Assembly (NCBI GenBank): GCA_041739465.1 | Contig: JBGSNX010000083.1 | Coordinates: 1 to 64,000, forward strand | Source: BOKV01 sp041739465 | GTDB taxonomy: Bacteria > Pseudomonadota > Alphaproteobacteria > Rhizobiales > Rhizobiaceae | Direction: 5' to 3' | DNA: 64,000 nucleotides | Shown: piece after piece, positions 8,329 to 16,272 of the stretch | Position numbering within the stretch: the first letter of the stretch is position 1 | Layout of the letters: each line of letters starts with the position of its first letter | Notes under the pieces: generated by a model | What the model was told of the DNA's origin: nothing | Databases searched by the model: none | The model's input: the letters and a program-made list of their open reading frames with translations, nothing else | Made by a program: the position numbers and the translations under genes

Positions 8329-10142
8329 GAATTTGTTGCTCCGCTGATGCCGGTGCCTTCCTTCGCCGCGTAGCCACGCGGGGTGTATACCCACAACCTG
8401 CCATCGCCGGTACGCACCGTTCTGGTCTGTGAGGAACCCACGAGCACGACCGTCAGCATATCGACATCATCGACGTTGAGATGCTCGAGGGGAACCACCT
8501 TCAGTGTCTCGCCTTCACGTCCAAGATTGGTCGCCAGGATAACCGGGGTGTCCGCCGGGCGGTGTTGCAGCAATACTTCGCGGGCATGGGCAAGTTGGGT
8601 TCTTCGGCGCTTGGAGACCGGATTGTAGAAGGCAATAACGAAGTCGCCTTCAGCAGCGGCCTTTACCCGGCGCACAATGTCTGGCCATGGGGTCAGCAAG
8701 TCTGATAGCGAAATGGTGCAAAAATCATGGCCCAGTGGCGCACCGGCCCGTGCTGCCGCTCCTTGCAGCGCCGATATGCCGGGGGAAACGTCGATTTCGA
8801 TCCGGCGCGCGGCATCGCTCAGACCGCCCTTTTCCAGCAGTTCGAATACCAGCGTCGCCATTGCGTAAATGCCGGCATCGCCTGAACAGACCAGCGCCAC
8901 GTCACGCCCCTGCCCAGCCAGTTCCATCGAATGGCGCACCCGGTCTTCCTCGCGGCCAAGATCGAAATCATGCCTTGTCTGGTTTGGCGTCACCGCTGCA
9001 ACGAGATCAAGATAGAGCGAATAGCCGACCAGATCGCTGGCCTGGCGCAGCATTTGCGTAACTTCCGGGCTGCGCCAACCATCCGATCCCGGACCGATAC
9101 CGACGACAAACAGCCTTCCGCGCGACCGCCCTGCCGGCTGGGTGATCGGAGATGGCGATCGGCCAAGGGCAGCAGTTGCGCGCTGCGATTTGCGCTTGGC
9201 TACCAGAAGTTCGCCATTGCTTCCCGCCAACGCCAGCGCAGCGCCTTCGCACACGCCATGGCAGCCGGTTTCTGCAAAAACAATCTGTGATGGATTGGCA
9301 AGGCGCGGCGCTTCAGCTTCCAATTGAGTAGCCGTGAAAAACCGCGCCGGGACGCCAAAATGCGCTGCAACCGCATGAATTGCTGGCTCATCGGCCTTGA
9401 GGTCCAGCGACCCTACTGCCGCAAGGCAATGGCGGGAAAGCCCGCTTTGCGCCAGTACATCTTCGGCGAGCGCAATCACTTCTGCGGCCTCAGTTCCCCG
9501 CTCGCAACCTATTCCCAGCACCAGCGTGGCTGGATGATAAGTCAGTTCCAGCGGCGCAGGTTCGTATGCCTTTTCATCGATGCGCAAGTGAACCTGACCC
9601 GCCTCGACAAAGCCAATTCCCGATTTCTCAAGCCATGGCGCGGAGCCATGAAGCTGAACACTGGCGCCGCCATTGATTGCCGCCATCACCGGCTTTGCCA
9701 AACTAGGATCAGCCAGCTTGTAGCCTCGCGGCGGCGCATCCAGCGCCACTCCGAATTTTACCTCGCCGGTCGTGGTGATTGCCGCAATGCCGCCGGTAGC
9801 AGCTGCAATTTTCTGCGCAAGGTCATTGGCCCCATGATGCCCGCCCAGCAGCGGCACAATGCTTTTTGCATCAGCAGAGACACACACCACCGGTGGCTCG
9901 GAGAACTTGTCGCCAAGCAGTGGAGCCAGCACCCGGATCACCGCACCTGCCGCCATGATCGCAATGATCGGAGTACCAGCACGGAAGAGATCTTGCAGGT
10001 GGGAACGGACTTCCTTGAAGGTTTCGCTACCGCCACAAACACGTGGCGAGAGCCCATGGACAGCGGCACCGGTTGCAATTGCAATGCGGCGGGCCAGCGC
10101 CATTTCTTCCGGGCTGATAACGATGATCGCAGGCGTCTTCAT
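8325..10142 (-). CDS. cobJ: CbiG-CobJ fusion: precorrin-5A hydrolase plus precorrin-3B C17-methyltransferase
   Basis: A 605-residue two-domain protein. Residues about 1-325 are CbiG: IISPEEM-like start, GTPIIAIMAAGAVIRVLAPL, VVPLLGGHHGANDLA-type motif (IVPLLGGHHGANDLA) and LVLGIGCERGT with the C-terminal FAETGCHGVCEGAALAL. CbiG opens the ring A delta-lactone and releases acetaldehyde from precorrin-5A. Residues about 343-590 are CobJ: FVVGIGPGSDGWRSPEV, VGYSLYLDLV, VCSGDAGIYAMA and SPGISALQGAAARAGAPLGHDFC; this domain methylates C17 with ring contraction. A Ser/Pro/Arg-rich linker separates them near residue 325-340. Fusion of two non-consecutive steps (either side of CobM) may channel intermediates. 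Start and stop both overlap neighbours by ATGA. Confidence 0.9.
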   Translation of the reverse strand: MKTPAIIVISPEEMALARRIAIATGAAVHGLSPRVCGGSETFKEVRSHLQDLFRAGTPIIAIMAAGAVIRVLAPLLGDKFSEPPVVCVSADAKSIVPLLGGHHGANDLAQKIAAATGGIAAITTTGEVKFGVALDAPPRGYKLADPSLAKPVMAAINGGASVQLHGSAPWLEKSGIGFVEAGQVHLRIDEKAYEPAPLELTYHPATLVLGIGCERGTEAAEVIALAEDVLAQSGLSRHCLAAVGSLDLKADEPAIHAVAAHFGVPARFFTATQLEAEAPRLANPSQIVFAETGCHGVCEGAALALAGSNGELLVAKRKSQRATAALGRSPSPITQPAGRSRGRLFVVGIGPGSDGWRSPEVTQMLRQASDLVGYSLYLDLVAAVTPNQTRHDFDLGREEDRVRHSMELAGQGRDVALVCSGDAGIYAMATLVFELLEKGGLSDAARRIEIDVSPGISALQGAAARAGAPLGHDFCTISLSDLLTPWPDIVRRVKAAAEGDFVIAFYNPVSKRRRTQLAHAREVLLQHRPADTPVILATNLGREGETLKVVPLEHLNVDDVDMLTVVLVGSSQTRTVRTGDGRLWVYTPRGYAAKEGTGISGATNS

Positions 10143-10882
10143 CGGGACAAGCCTTTTTCGGTTGGAATGCTGCGCCCGGCGATCCAGTCTTCTGTGCCCT
10201 TGTAGACAAGGATCATCGAGAAGTAAGGCGCTTCGTCGAAAACGGCCTGCGCCAATGGCAGGATGATCTGGTTGGGCAGTCCCACCCGTTCAAGATAACC
10301 GGCGGATGCGGTCAGTCCTGCGGTTTCGATCAGGCCTGCAATGCGGCGGAAATGCCGGCCTACCTTGATGATGGCGAGCGCGTCGCTGGACGCCAGCGCA
10401 AGGGCAATTTTCTCATCGGGCAGCGGACCTGGAACGACGGAAAGCAGATCATTGCGTGCCGCAAGTGGTCGGCCCAATGCAGCAGATGATGCCATCATCG
10501 AAGATACGCCGGGAACCACTTCCACTTTGTGATGATCGGCAAGCCGCTCGTAAAGATACATGAACGAGCCGTAGAAAAACGGGTCGCCCTCGCACAGCAC
10601 CGCAACATCGCGGCCGAAGGCCAGATGCGCACCGATCTCTTCGGCTGCCTTGTCATAAACGGACTGTGCGGGAAACCGCTCGGTGCGCATGGGGATGATG
10701 ATGGGGTACTCAATCTGCGTTTGCTTGAGGTGCGACGCCACGATTGAGCGCGCGAAACTTGCTCCGGTATCAGGCGCGGGGTAGGCAACCACGGGCGCTG
10801 AGGTCAATATCCGGTGCGCCTTGAGCGTCAGCAGTTCCGGATCGCCCGGGCCAACGCCTAGGCCATAAAGGGTTCCGCTCAT
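10139..10882 (-). CDS. cobI: Precorrin-2 C20-methyltransferase
   Basis: A 247-residue tetrapyrrole methylase that converts precorrin-2 to precorrin-3A. The order of motifs is LYGLGVGPGDPELLTLKA, VVAYPAP, VAVLCEGDPFFYGSFMYLYERL and VVPGVSSMMASSAALGRPLA, matching CobI/CbiL. The ATG at 10882 overlaps the cobL stop (ATGA at 10879-10882), so the longer in-frame start at 10936 is not used. The 3' end overlaps the cbiG/cobJ start in the same way. It is a mid-operon gene in cobH-cobL-cobI-cobJ-cobM. Confidence 0.93.
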   Translation of the reverse strand: MSGTLYGLGVGPGDPELLTLKAHRILTSAPVVAYPAPDTGASFARSIVASHLKQTQIEYPIIIPMRTERFPAQSVYDKAAEEIGAHLAFGRDVAVLCEGDPFFYGSFMYLYERLADHHKVEVVPGVSSMMASSAALGRPLAARNDLLSVVPGPLPDEKIALALASSDALAIIKVGRHFRRIAGLIETAGLTASAGYLERVGLPNQIILPLAQAVFDEAPYFSMILVYKGTEDWIAGRSIPTEKGLSR

Positions 10883-12087
10883 GCGCCAGCACCCTTCACC
10901 CAGCACCATTGGGTTACCGGCATGGCTGGCCGCCAACCATGGAAAGGCCCGACGGGTTCAGCAGTTTGCGTAGCGATGCGTTCCAGTTCGCCGCCATGGC
11001 GCGAAAACGCTTCCAAAAGCACGGCCTCGCTTTCGAGCGTCACCGCATGTGCCACCAATCGCCCAAATGGCTTGAGCGCCGCTTGGGACACCTCAATTGA
11101 AGCCAGCGAAATGCCGCCGCCCACAAACACCGCATCGGGTCTTGGCAAACCATCCAATGCATCAGGCGCATGGCCTTCCAAGAGTTTCAAGGCTGGTGTA
11201 CCCAGCCAATTCGCATTGTGGCTCGCCATTTCCTGGCGGCCGGCCAAAGGCTCGATGCCGATGGCCCTTGCCTCCGAAGCACCGCGCATCCATTCAATGG
11301 CAACCGACCCGCAGCCGCAACCGATGTCCCACAACAGCCCATCGCGTACCGGGACAAGCTTGGCCAGTGCCAATGCCCTCACAGCGCGTTTGGTCATCTT
11401 GCCATCATGGCGAAAGGCCGAGTCCGGCAAGCCGGTACGCGGCAAAACCTCAGCATCATGGCCGGCAACACATTCCACCGCGAGGGTATGAAATGCCGGG
11501 GAAACAGCAGACCAGCTTTCTGCAAAACCATCAAAGCGCAGCTCGTTCGGACCTCCCAGCGCAGCAAGCACTGTCAGCTTGGAGGGGCCAAAGCCACGCT
11601 CGACAAGCAACTGGGCAACCCGGGCAGGCGAAGTTTCATCTTTCGTCAGGACCAGCAAGCGGGCACCTGGCGCAAACAAGGGAATGATCTGTTCGGCGGG
11701 ACGACCGTGGATCGTCGCCGTTTCAACATCAGCCAGCGACCAGCCCATGCGGCACGCTGCAAACTGAAACGCTGACAATTGCGGATGGAAGCGGATTTCC
11801 TCAGCCGGAATGGCCTTCACAATTCGCGCGCCGACCGAGAACCAAAGCGGATCGCCGGTCACCAGCACAATGGCCTTCCGGCCCTTCTGCGCCTTGATGG
11901 TGGCAATCATCGCATCAAATGGCGAGGGCCAGGAGATGCGCTCCGCATGCTCATTCACGGTCAAGCTATGATGGCGATCGCCACCAATGATCACTTCCGC
12001 TTCCTTCACAAGCCGACTGGCAAGCGGCGAAAGTCCGCCAACGCCGTCTTCGCCTATACCGATGATTTCAAGCCAGTGAGACGCCAT
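10879..12087 (-). CDS. cobL: Precorrin-6Y C5,15-methyltransferase (decarboxylating)
   Basis: A 402-residue bifunctional enzyme that methylates C5 and C15 and removes the C12 acetate carboxyl. The N-terminal domain (about 1-200) is a tetrapyrrole methylase: LEIIGIGEDGVGGLSPLA, LVTGDPLWFSVGARI and FHPQLSAFQFAACRMGW. The C-terminal domain (about 230-400) is a CbiT-like methyltransferase: MTKRAVRALALAKL, WDIGCGCGSVAIEWMRG (SAM-binding) and PDAVFVGGGIS. The ATG is one base after the cobH stop. It is a fusion of what are separate CbiE and CbiT proteins in anaerobic-type bacteria, so this step keeps the aerobic-type architecture although CbiG/CbiD are used earlier. Confidence 0.93.
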   Translation of the reverse strand: MASHWLEIIGIGEDGVGGLSPLASRLVKEAEVIIGGDRHHSLTVNEHAERISWPSPFDAMIATIKAQKGRKAIVLVTGDPLWFSVGARIVKAIPAEEIRFHPQLSAFQFAACRMGWSLADVETATIHGRPAEQIIPLFAPGARLLVLTKDETSPARVAQLLVERGFGPSKLTVLAALGGPNELRFDGFAESWSAVSPAFHTLAVECVAGHDAEVLPRTGLPDSAFRHDGKMTKRAVRALALAKLVPVRDGLLWDIGCGCGSVAIEWMRGASEARAIGIEPLAGRQEMASHNANWLGTPALKLLEGHAPDALDGLPRPDAVFVGGGISLASIEVSQAALKPFGRLVAHAVTLESEAVLLEAFSRHGGELERIATQTAEPVGPFHGWRPAMPVTQWCWVKGAGA

Positions 12088-12088
12088 T

Positions 12089-12727
12089 TCAAATGCCGCC
12101 TTTGGCAAGTGCATTCACCGCCGCCGCGGCCAATGCACTCCCGCCACGGCGCCCGGAAATGGCGATGAATTCGCAACCGCGCGAATTGGCGGCGAGTTCG
12201 GCCTTCGATTCGGCAGCTCCCACAAATCCCACAGGCATGCCGATGATCAGTGCAGGCTTTGGTGCGCCATTATCCAGCAACTCCAGCAGGCGAAAAAGGG
12301 CAGTCGGCGCGTTGCCAATCGCAACCACCGCGCCGCCAAGCTGTTCTCCCCAGAACTCGACAGCAGCAGCGCTGCGGGTTTGTTGCGTGCTGCGGGCATG
12401 CGCAGCCACGCCTTCGCCGTTGAGGGTGCAGATCAGCTCGTTGTTGGCAGGAAGCCTGTCGCGAATGATGCCGGAGCGCACCATTTCGACATCGCAAAAC
12501 ACCGGCGCGCCGTTGGCAAGCGCCAATGCGCCTGCATCTGCAGCACCGGCGGAGTACGTCAGGTCATCGACCAGATCGATCATCCCGCAAGCATGTACCA
12601 GCCGCACAGCAATTGGCCGCAATGCTGGCGGCAATGCTGACAAATTCGCTTCCATTTCGATGCCAGCGAATGACAGCCGGTAAATCTCCTGCGGATCGCG
12701 AATGTAGTGAAGCCCCGCCATCGTCAA
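12089..12727 (-). CDS. cobH: Precorrin-8X methylmutase
   Basis: A 212-residue enzyme that moves the methyl from C11 to C12 to give (hydrogeno/co)byrinate. Family signatures are YIRDPQEIYRLSFAGIE, the catalytic His in VRLVHACGMIDLVDDL (His45), FCDVEMVRSGI, and PALIIGMPVGFVGAAESK. The ATG at 12727 overlaps the stop of the His-rich cbiX gene (ATGA); a second ATG two codons later (12721) is possible. The one-base gap to cobL supports a tightly coupled operon. Confidence 0.93.
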   Translation of the reverse strand: MTMAGLHYIRDPQEIYRLSFAGIEMEANLSALPPALRPIAVRLVHACGMIDLVDDLTYSAGAADAGALALANGAPVFCDVEMVRSGIIRDRLPANNELICTLNGEGVAAHARSTQQTRSAAAVEFWGEQLGGAVVAIGNAPTALFRLLELLDNGAPKPALIIGMPVGFVGAAESKAELAANSRGCEFIAISGRRGGSALAAAAVNALAKGGI

Positions 12728-13989
12728 TGCCGTTTCTTCAACGACTTCGGGCCAAGCGGGTGGTCGGCATGTGGATAGGGATGGTGCCCGTGCCCTTGGT
12801 CGTGCCCGTGGGCATGCCCGTGCCCGTGCCCATGGTCGTGCCCATGGTCGTGCCCGTGGTCGTGCCCATGGTCGTGCCCGTGGTCGTGGTGGTGCCCATG
12901 GTCATGCGAATGCCCATGATCATCATGCCATGTTCCGTCCGCATGCTGGTGTCTGCCTTCATGCACTGCAGGTGCCAGCGGGCCTGGCTCGGCATGGCTG
13001 TGCACCGGGGTCCAGACAAGACCATGCTTTTGGCAAAAATCCTTGTCGCGGCAGGAACCGTCGCAATCGCCCTTGCACGGGCAGTTTTCCGGAGCGCCGC
13101 CAACCCCTTCGACATGGTGATGGTGACTTGCCTGCGGCAGTCCGACTTCCATTTCAAAGCCGAGAACCTGTTCGCGGTATTTGCACATCTGGCAGTTCAT
13201 CAACGCCTGCCCTTCGGTGATTTCACGCAAGCGCTCATCCAGCGTTGAAAGCACCAGCGGATGATCGTTGAGATAACCAGCCTTGATGAACTCGATGCCA
13301 GGAAACTTTGCCGCTGCATCATCAGCTTCGGTGTAGATCCGCTTCACCAAAACACCGGTGAAAAGGAAATACGGGAAAACAACGATGCGCCGGTATCCAA
13401 GCCGGGCGGCATGTTCCAGCGCCGGCGCGACCAGCGGAAAGGTCACACCGGAATAAGCGGTTTCGGCCCAGCCAAAACCCATGCCTTCCCACAACATGCG
13501 GGTTACTTTCGAGACATTGGAATTGGCGTCCGGGTCGGAAGAACCGCGCCCGACAACCATCAGCAGTGTCTCGTGCCGCTCGGCCTTGCCGCGCGCGCTG
13601 GCGAGCGCTTCTTCGATCCGTTCTCCCGCAGCGCGGATCATCTTGAGATCAATACCCAGTTCGCGGCCGTATTCGACCGCAATTCCCGGATTGAGCGCCG
13701 CCCATGAGTTGAGCACCGATGGAATGTCGTTCTTGGCATGCCCTGCCGCAAACAGCATTCCCGGCACCGCCAGGATGCGGCGGCAGCCTTGTGCCTTCAA
13801 ACTGTCAAGACCGGCATGGATGACCGGATTGCAGAATTCGAGATATCCCCATTCCACCGGTACACCGGGATGGCGCTCGCGCATGGCCAGGGCAAGTTTG
13901 GCAAATTCATCGGCGGCGTTCTTGTTTCGGCTGCCATGGCCGCAGATCATGATGCCGGTCTTGTCGCCATTTGTCAGGGAAAGGCTCAT
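12724..13989 (-). CDS. cbiX: CbiX-type sirohydrochlorin/precorrin cobalt chelatase with His-rich tail
   Basis: A 421-residue chelatase related to CbiXL. It starts GIMICGHGSRNKNAADEFA (His at about 18), and a second half-domain has LMVVGRGSSDPDANSNVSK and RIVVFPYFLFTGVLVKRI. Residues about 265-300 contain ALMNCQMCKYREQVLGFE, a CxxC region like the Fe-S/redox site of CbiXL, and a further Cys-rich stretch (ENCPCKGDCDGSCRDKDFC) near 300-320. The last ~75 residues are tandem GHDH repeats, probably metal storage. It would insert cobalt early. The ATG at 13989 overlaps the stop of the small membrane protein upstream (ATGA); the 130 codons open before it do not resemble the family. Coexistence with late-type CobN is odd (see findings). 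Confidence 0.85.
   Translation of the reverse strand: MSLSLTNGDKTGIMICGHGSRNKNAADEFAKLALAMRERHPGVPVEWGYLEFCNPVIHAGLDSLKAQGCRRILAVPGMLFAAGHAKNDIPSVLNSWAALNPGIAVEYGRELGIDLKMIRAAGERIEEALASARGKAERHETLLMVVGRGSSDPDANSNVSKVTRMLWEGMGFGWAETAYSGVTFPLVAPALEHAARLGYRRIVVFPYFLFTGVLVKRIYTEADDAAAKFPGIEFIKAGYLNDHPLVLSTLDERLREITEGQALMNCQMCKYREQVLGFEMEVGLPQASHHHHVEGVGGAPENCPCKGDCDGSCRDKDFCQKHGLVWTPVHSHAEPGPLAPAVHEGRHQHADGTWHDDHGHSHDHGHHHDHGHDHGHDHGHDHGHDHGHGHGHAHGHDQGHGHHPYPHADHPLGPKSLKKRH
12781..12918 (-). repeat. Coding tandem repeat encoding the GHDH-rich tail of CbiX
   Basis: A run of near-identical 6- and 12-base units (GGTCATGGCC-like GGN CAY GAY CAY codons on the minus strand) encodes at least six GHDH/GHGH units near the C-terminus of the chelatase. 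The repeat is in frame throughout and lies inside the CbiX coding region. Such repeats can gain or lose units by slippage without breaking the frame. It is not a CRISPR: there are no unique spacers. Confidence 0.85.
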
Positions 13990-14228
13990 GCTGCCTTGCC
14001 TTCGGTTGCGCCCTGCGCATCCTTTTCCTGATTGGAGCTTTTTGCTTTCTTGCCTTTTTTCGAAGGAAGCAATGCGGCAATGCCCGCAATCGCGCCCAGC
14101 GCTGCAATGCCGATCCAGTGACTGTGGCCGGCGACTTCGCCCACATGCCCAAGATGCGCAAACGTAACGACAGGGACTGCTGTGAAGCAGATGACAAAAG
14201 CGGCTGTTGATAAGATCTTGTCTCTCAT
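13986..14228 (-). CDS. Small two-helix membrane protein with a His motif, first gene of the cbiX-cobHLIJM operon
   Basis: An 80-residue protein with an N-terminal hydrophobic segment (residues about 5-24), the motif AHLGHVGEVAGHSHW (25-39) with four His residues, a second hydrophobic segment (about 40-56), and a Lys/Gln/Glu-rich cytoplasmic-like tail. I do not recognise a characterised family; proteins of this type seem to travel with cobalamin genes, which I recall only as context. The His cluster between two membrane segments suggests metal contact, for example in cobalt uptake or hand-over to CbiX. The ATG at 14228 was chosen because upstream in-frame sequence lacks hydrophobic character. 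The stop overlaps the cbiX ATG (ATGA). Confidence 0.65.
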   Translation of the reverse strand: MRDKILSTAAFVICFTAVPVVTFAHLGHVGEVAGHSHWIGIAALGAIAGIAALLPSKKGKKAKSSNQEKDAQGATEGKAA

Positions 14229-14400
14229 GTCGGGCTCCGGTCCAAACGCATCTCTGCGCGGCACAGGCGCTAGCCTGCAAAAACCGGAACGAACCATGCC
14301 GCAATGCGCGGTTGGGACCTTCCCAGGAAGGCCCGCATGTGTCGGACAGTTCCGGAATTGGTTCCCTGATTGGGTCCACCGCACCGAAATCGGTTTCAGC
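14229..14400 (-). promoter_or_regulatory. Leader of the cbiX-cob operon; possible diverged cobalamin riboswitch
   Basis: The region 14229-14521 has no gene. Read on the minus strand, its first half toward cbiX holds pieces in the order expected of a cobalamin aptamer: AGGGAA (14367-14362), a CCGGAACTG block just after it, TGCGG near 14337, GGGAAGG (14324-14318) and a weak box-like GCGCCTGTGCC (14270-14260). It also shares the 13-mer GACCCAATCAGGG with the clear riboswitch at 23.0-23.2 kb. The standard B12 box is not present, so this may be degenerate, a variant, or chance. A covariance-model search would decide. Confidence 0.3.
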
Positions 14401-14521
14401 CCCTTTGTTCCGCCATTGGCGGCAACAGGGCCCCGTCGCTTGAAAAGAACTTTAGAACTTCACTCAAACGCCGTCAAACGTCTTCACGGCGTCGGCATGT
14501 CAGCAAACGACATTGGCCCGT

Positions 14522-14959
14522 TCACATTGCCGACCGGGCAGCCTCAATATCGGCGGACGTAAGCCCCAGCACCTTGGCGGTGCGCTTGATCAACTCTGCC
14601 TCACTGACATCCAGCTGGTCGTCGGATTTGGCTATCGAGAGCATATGAACCAGCAAGTCGCGCTTTCTGGCCGGCTCGAATTCCTCAAACATTGCTGCAG
14701 CATCGTGCGCAGACGTGTTGTAGCCAAAATCCTTGAGGTATTGCATCACCTGCGGCACGTCTTCTTCGGGAATGGCGAATGCGGATTGGCAAATCCGCTT
14801 GAAATTGGCCATTTCTTCCGGGCGCAACTCGCCATCTGCCAACATCATGCGAACCAGAAGGATCAGTTCGCTGGTCAGCACAATGTCATCGGCAACCTTT
14901 TTCACCGAACGATTACCTTCGATGAATTCCCTGATGGACCGCAAGAACTGGTTGGCCAT
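14522..14959 (-). CDS. TerB-family (tellurite-resistance/DjlA-like) helical protein
   Basis: A 145-residue all-helical protein with the TerB pattern: VLTSELILLVRMMLADGELRPEEM near residues 26-50, and SIAKSDDQLDVSEAELIKRTAKVLGL near 108-133, each carrying an acidic loop (ADGELRPEE, SDDQLDVSEAE) of the kind that binds a divalent metal. TerB-like proteins occur both in tellurite-resistance clusters and as stand-alone stress proteins; no other ter genes are seen. It lies 65 bases downstream of the DadA-like gene on the same strand and could be the last gene of the hupE-cob transcript, or be transcribed alone. The function here is unknown. Confidence 0.8.
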   Translation of the reverse strand: MANQFLRSIREFIEGNRSVKKVADDIVLTSELILLVRMMLADGELRPEEMANFKRICQSAFAIPEEDVPQVMQYLKDFGYNTSAHDAAAMFEEFEPARKRDLLVHMLSIAKSDDQLDVSEAELIKRTAKVLGLTSADIEAARSAM

Positions 14960-15024
14960 TGTTCCGAATCCGTTGTTACGCCTGCCAAAGCTTGGATGAT
15001 CGCGCCCAAAAACTCAATGACGCA

Positions 15025-16272
15025 TCACGCCCCGGCAAGGAAACGTTGTGGCGAGAACGGTTCGGGATCGCAAAACGGCTGCTCGCCGGTCATCATTTGC
15101 GCCAGCAACATGCCTGTTGCCGGGCCAAGGGTCAGACCGTGATGGGCATGGCCAAAATTCACCCAGACATTCTCAAGCGCATCGATCTTGCCGACAGCAG
15201 GCCGCATGTCCGGAAAAACCGGCCGAGCGCCCATCCATGGTTCCTTGTCCACGGCCTCGCCAAGCGGGAACAACGCCCGTGCAATCGGTTCCGCCTTGCG
15301 GATCTGCACCGGCGAGGGCGGCGCTTCATGCTCGGCAAATTCTGCCCCGCTTGTCAGGCGAATGCCCCGCGCCATCGGGGCAATCACGAACCCGTTGTCG
15401 TCATCCACCATTGGGCGCGTCAGCACTGCGCCATCCCTTGCCGCATAGTGTTGATGATAGCCGCGCTTCACGCCCATCGGCAGAACGACCCCATGTGCAT
15501 CCAAAAGCCGCTTCGACCACGGGCCCAGTGCCACGACAATGACGTCAGCCTTGACCTCGGGAAGCCGCCAATGTCCATTTGAAAAACGGATTGAGCTTAC
15601 GTCGCCTTTGATGAACTCGCCGCCCTCCCGCTCGAACAGTGCCGCATAGGCCTTGGTCAGGGCGCCCGGATCGCTCACGGTCCAGGGGTCGCGGTAGTGC
15701 ACGGCAGCAGCCAGTTCGCTGGTGTTCAAATCCGGCTCCAACGCCGACAATTGCGCGGGTGTCAGCATCGATGCATTGATGCCGATGGCATTGAGTTCGC
15801 GCACCTGTGCTTCCGCGCGGCGCACCGAGGCATCGTTGCGATAGGCTGCCAGCCAGCCGCTACGGGCAATGAGATTGCCAGCGCCCGAAGCTTCGATGAG
15901 TTCGCCATGCGTTGTCAGGCAGCGCTCGAACAAAGGAATATTCGCCTCGCGGGTTTCGCGTGCCTTTGCCGGCGAAGAGCCGCGGAAATACCGCCAAAGG
16001 AACGGCGCAACCTTGCCGATCGACTTCAAATGATAGTTGGCTTCAACCCGCCTGTTCAATGCGTAGGAAAAGAGCTTGGGGATCGAACGGGGAAACAGAT
16101 ACGGGTCCACTCCCTCGCGCTGGATGATGCCGGCATTGCCGTGGCTGGTTTCTTCGCCCGGGCCGCGCCGGTCAACGAGGGCAACCGACAATCCGCTCCT
16201 GCGCAAATGAATCGCGGTTGATACCCCCACGATGCCGGCCCCCAGTACTGCGACATCAAACTGGTTGGTCAC
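15025..16272 (-). CDS. FAD-dependent oxidoreductase, D-amino-acid dehydrogenase (DadA)-like
   Basis: A 415-residue DAO-fold flavoprotein. The N-terminal dinucleotide site is DVAVLGAGIVGVSTAIHLRR followed by VALVDRRGPGEETSHGNAG; the C-terminal VWVNFGHAHHGLTLGPATG is typical of DadA-like enzymes. Such enzymes oxidise D-amino acids to 2-oxo acids and pass electrons to the quinone pool. The start is GTG at 16272, immediately after the cobO stop with no gap, so it is almost surely translated from the cob transcript. A role in cobalamin synthesis is not known to me; it may simply ride on the operon. Substrate is not determined by the sequence. Confidence 0.85.
   Translation of the reverse strand: MTNQFDVAVLGAGIVGVSTAIHLRRSGLSVALVDRRGPGEETSHGNAGIIQREGVDPYLFPRSIPKLFSYALNRRVEANYHLKSIGKVAPFLWRYFRGSSPAKARETREANIPLFERCLTTHGELIEASGAGNLIARSGWLAAYRNDASVRRAEAQVRELNAIGINASMLTPAQLSALEPDLNTSELAAAVHYRDPWTVSDPGALTKAYAALFEREGGEFIKGDVSSIRFSNGHWRLPEVKADVIVVALGPWSKRLLDAHGVVLPMGVKRGYHQHYAARDGAVLTRPMVDDDNGFVIAPMARGIRLTSGAEFAEHEAPPSPVQIRKAEPIARALFPLGEAVDKEPWMGARPVFPDMRPAVGKIDALENVWVNFGHAHHGLTLGPATGMLLAQMMTGEQPFCDPEPFSPQRFLAGA

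Noticed and set aside
12781..12918. Short tandem repeats that could suggest a CRISPR or VNTR element
   Set aside because: No unique spacers; the units are codon repeats in frame within CbiX.
12526..13248. Plus-strand frame with MVPVPMVVPMVVP repeats
   Set aside because: It is the mirror of the GHDH-coding repeat of CbiX; no start context or homology.
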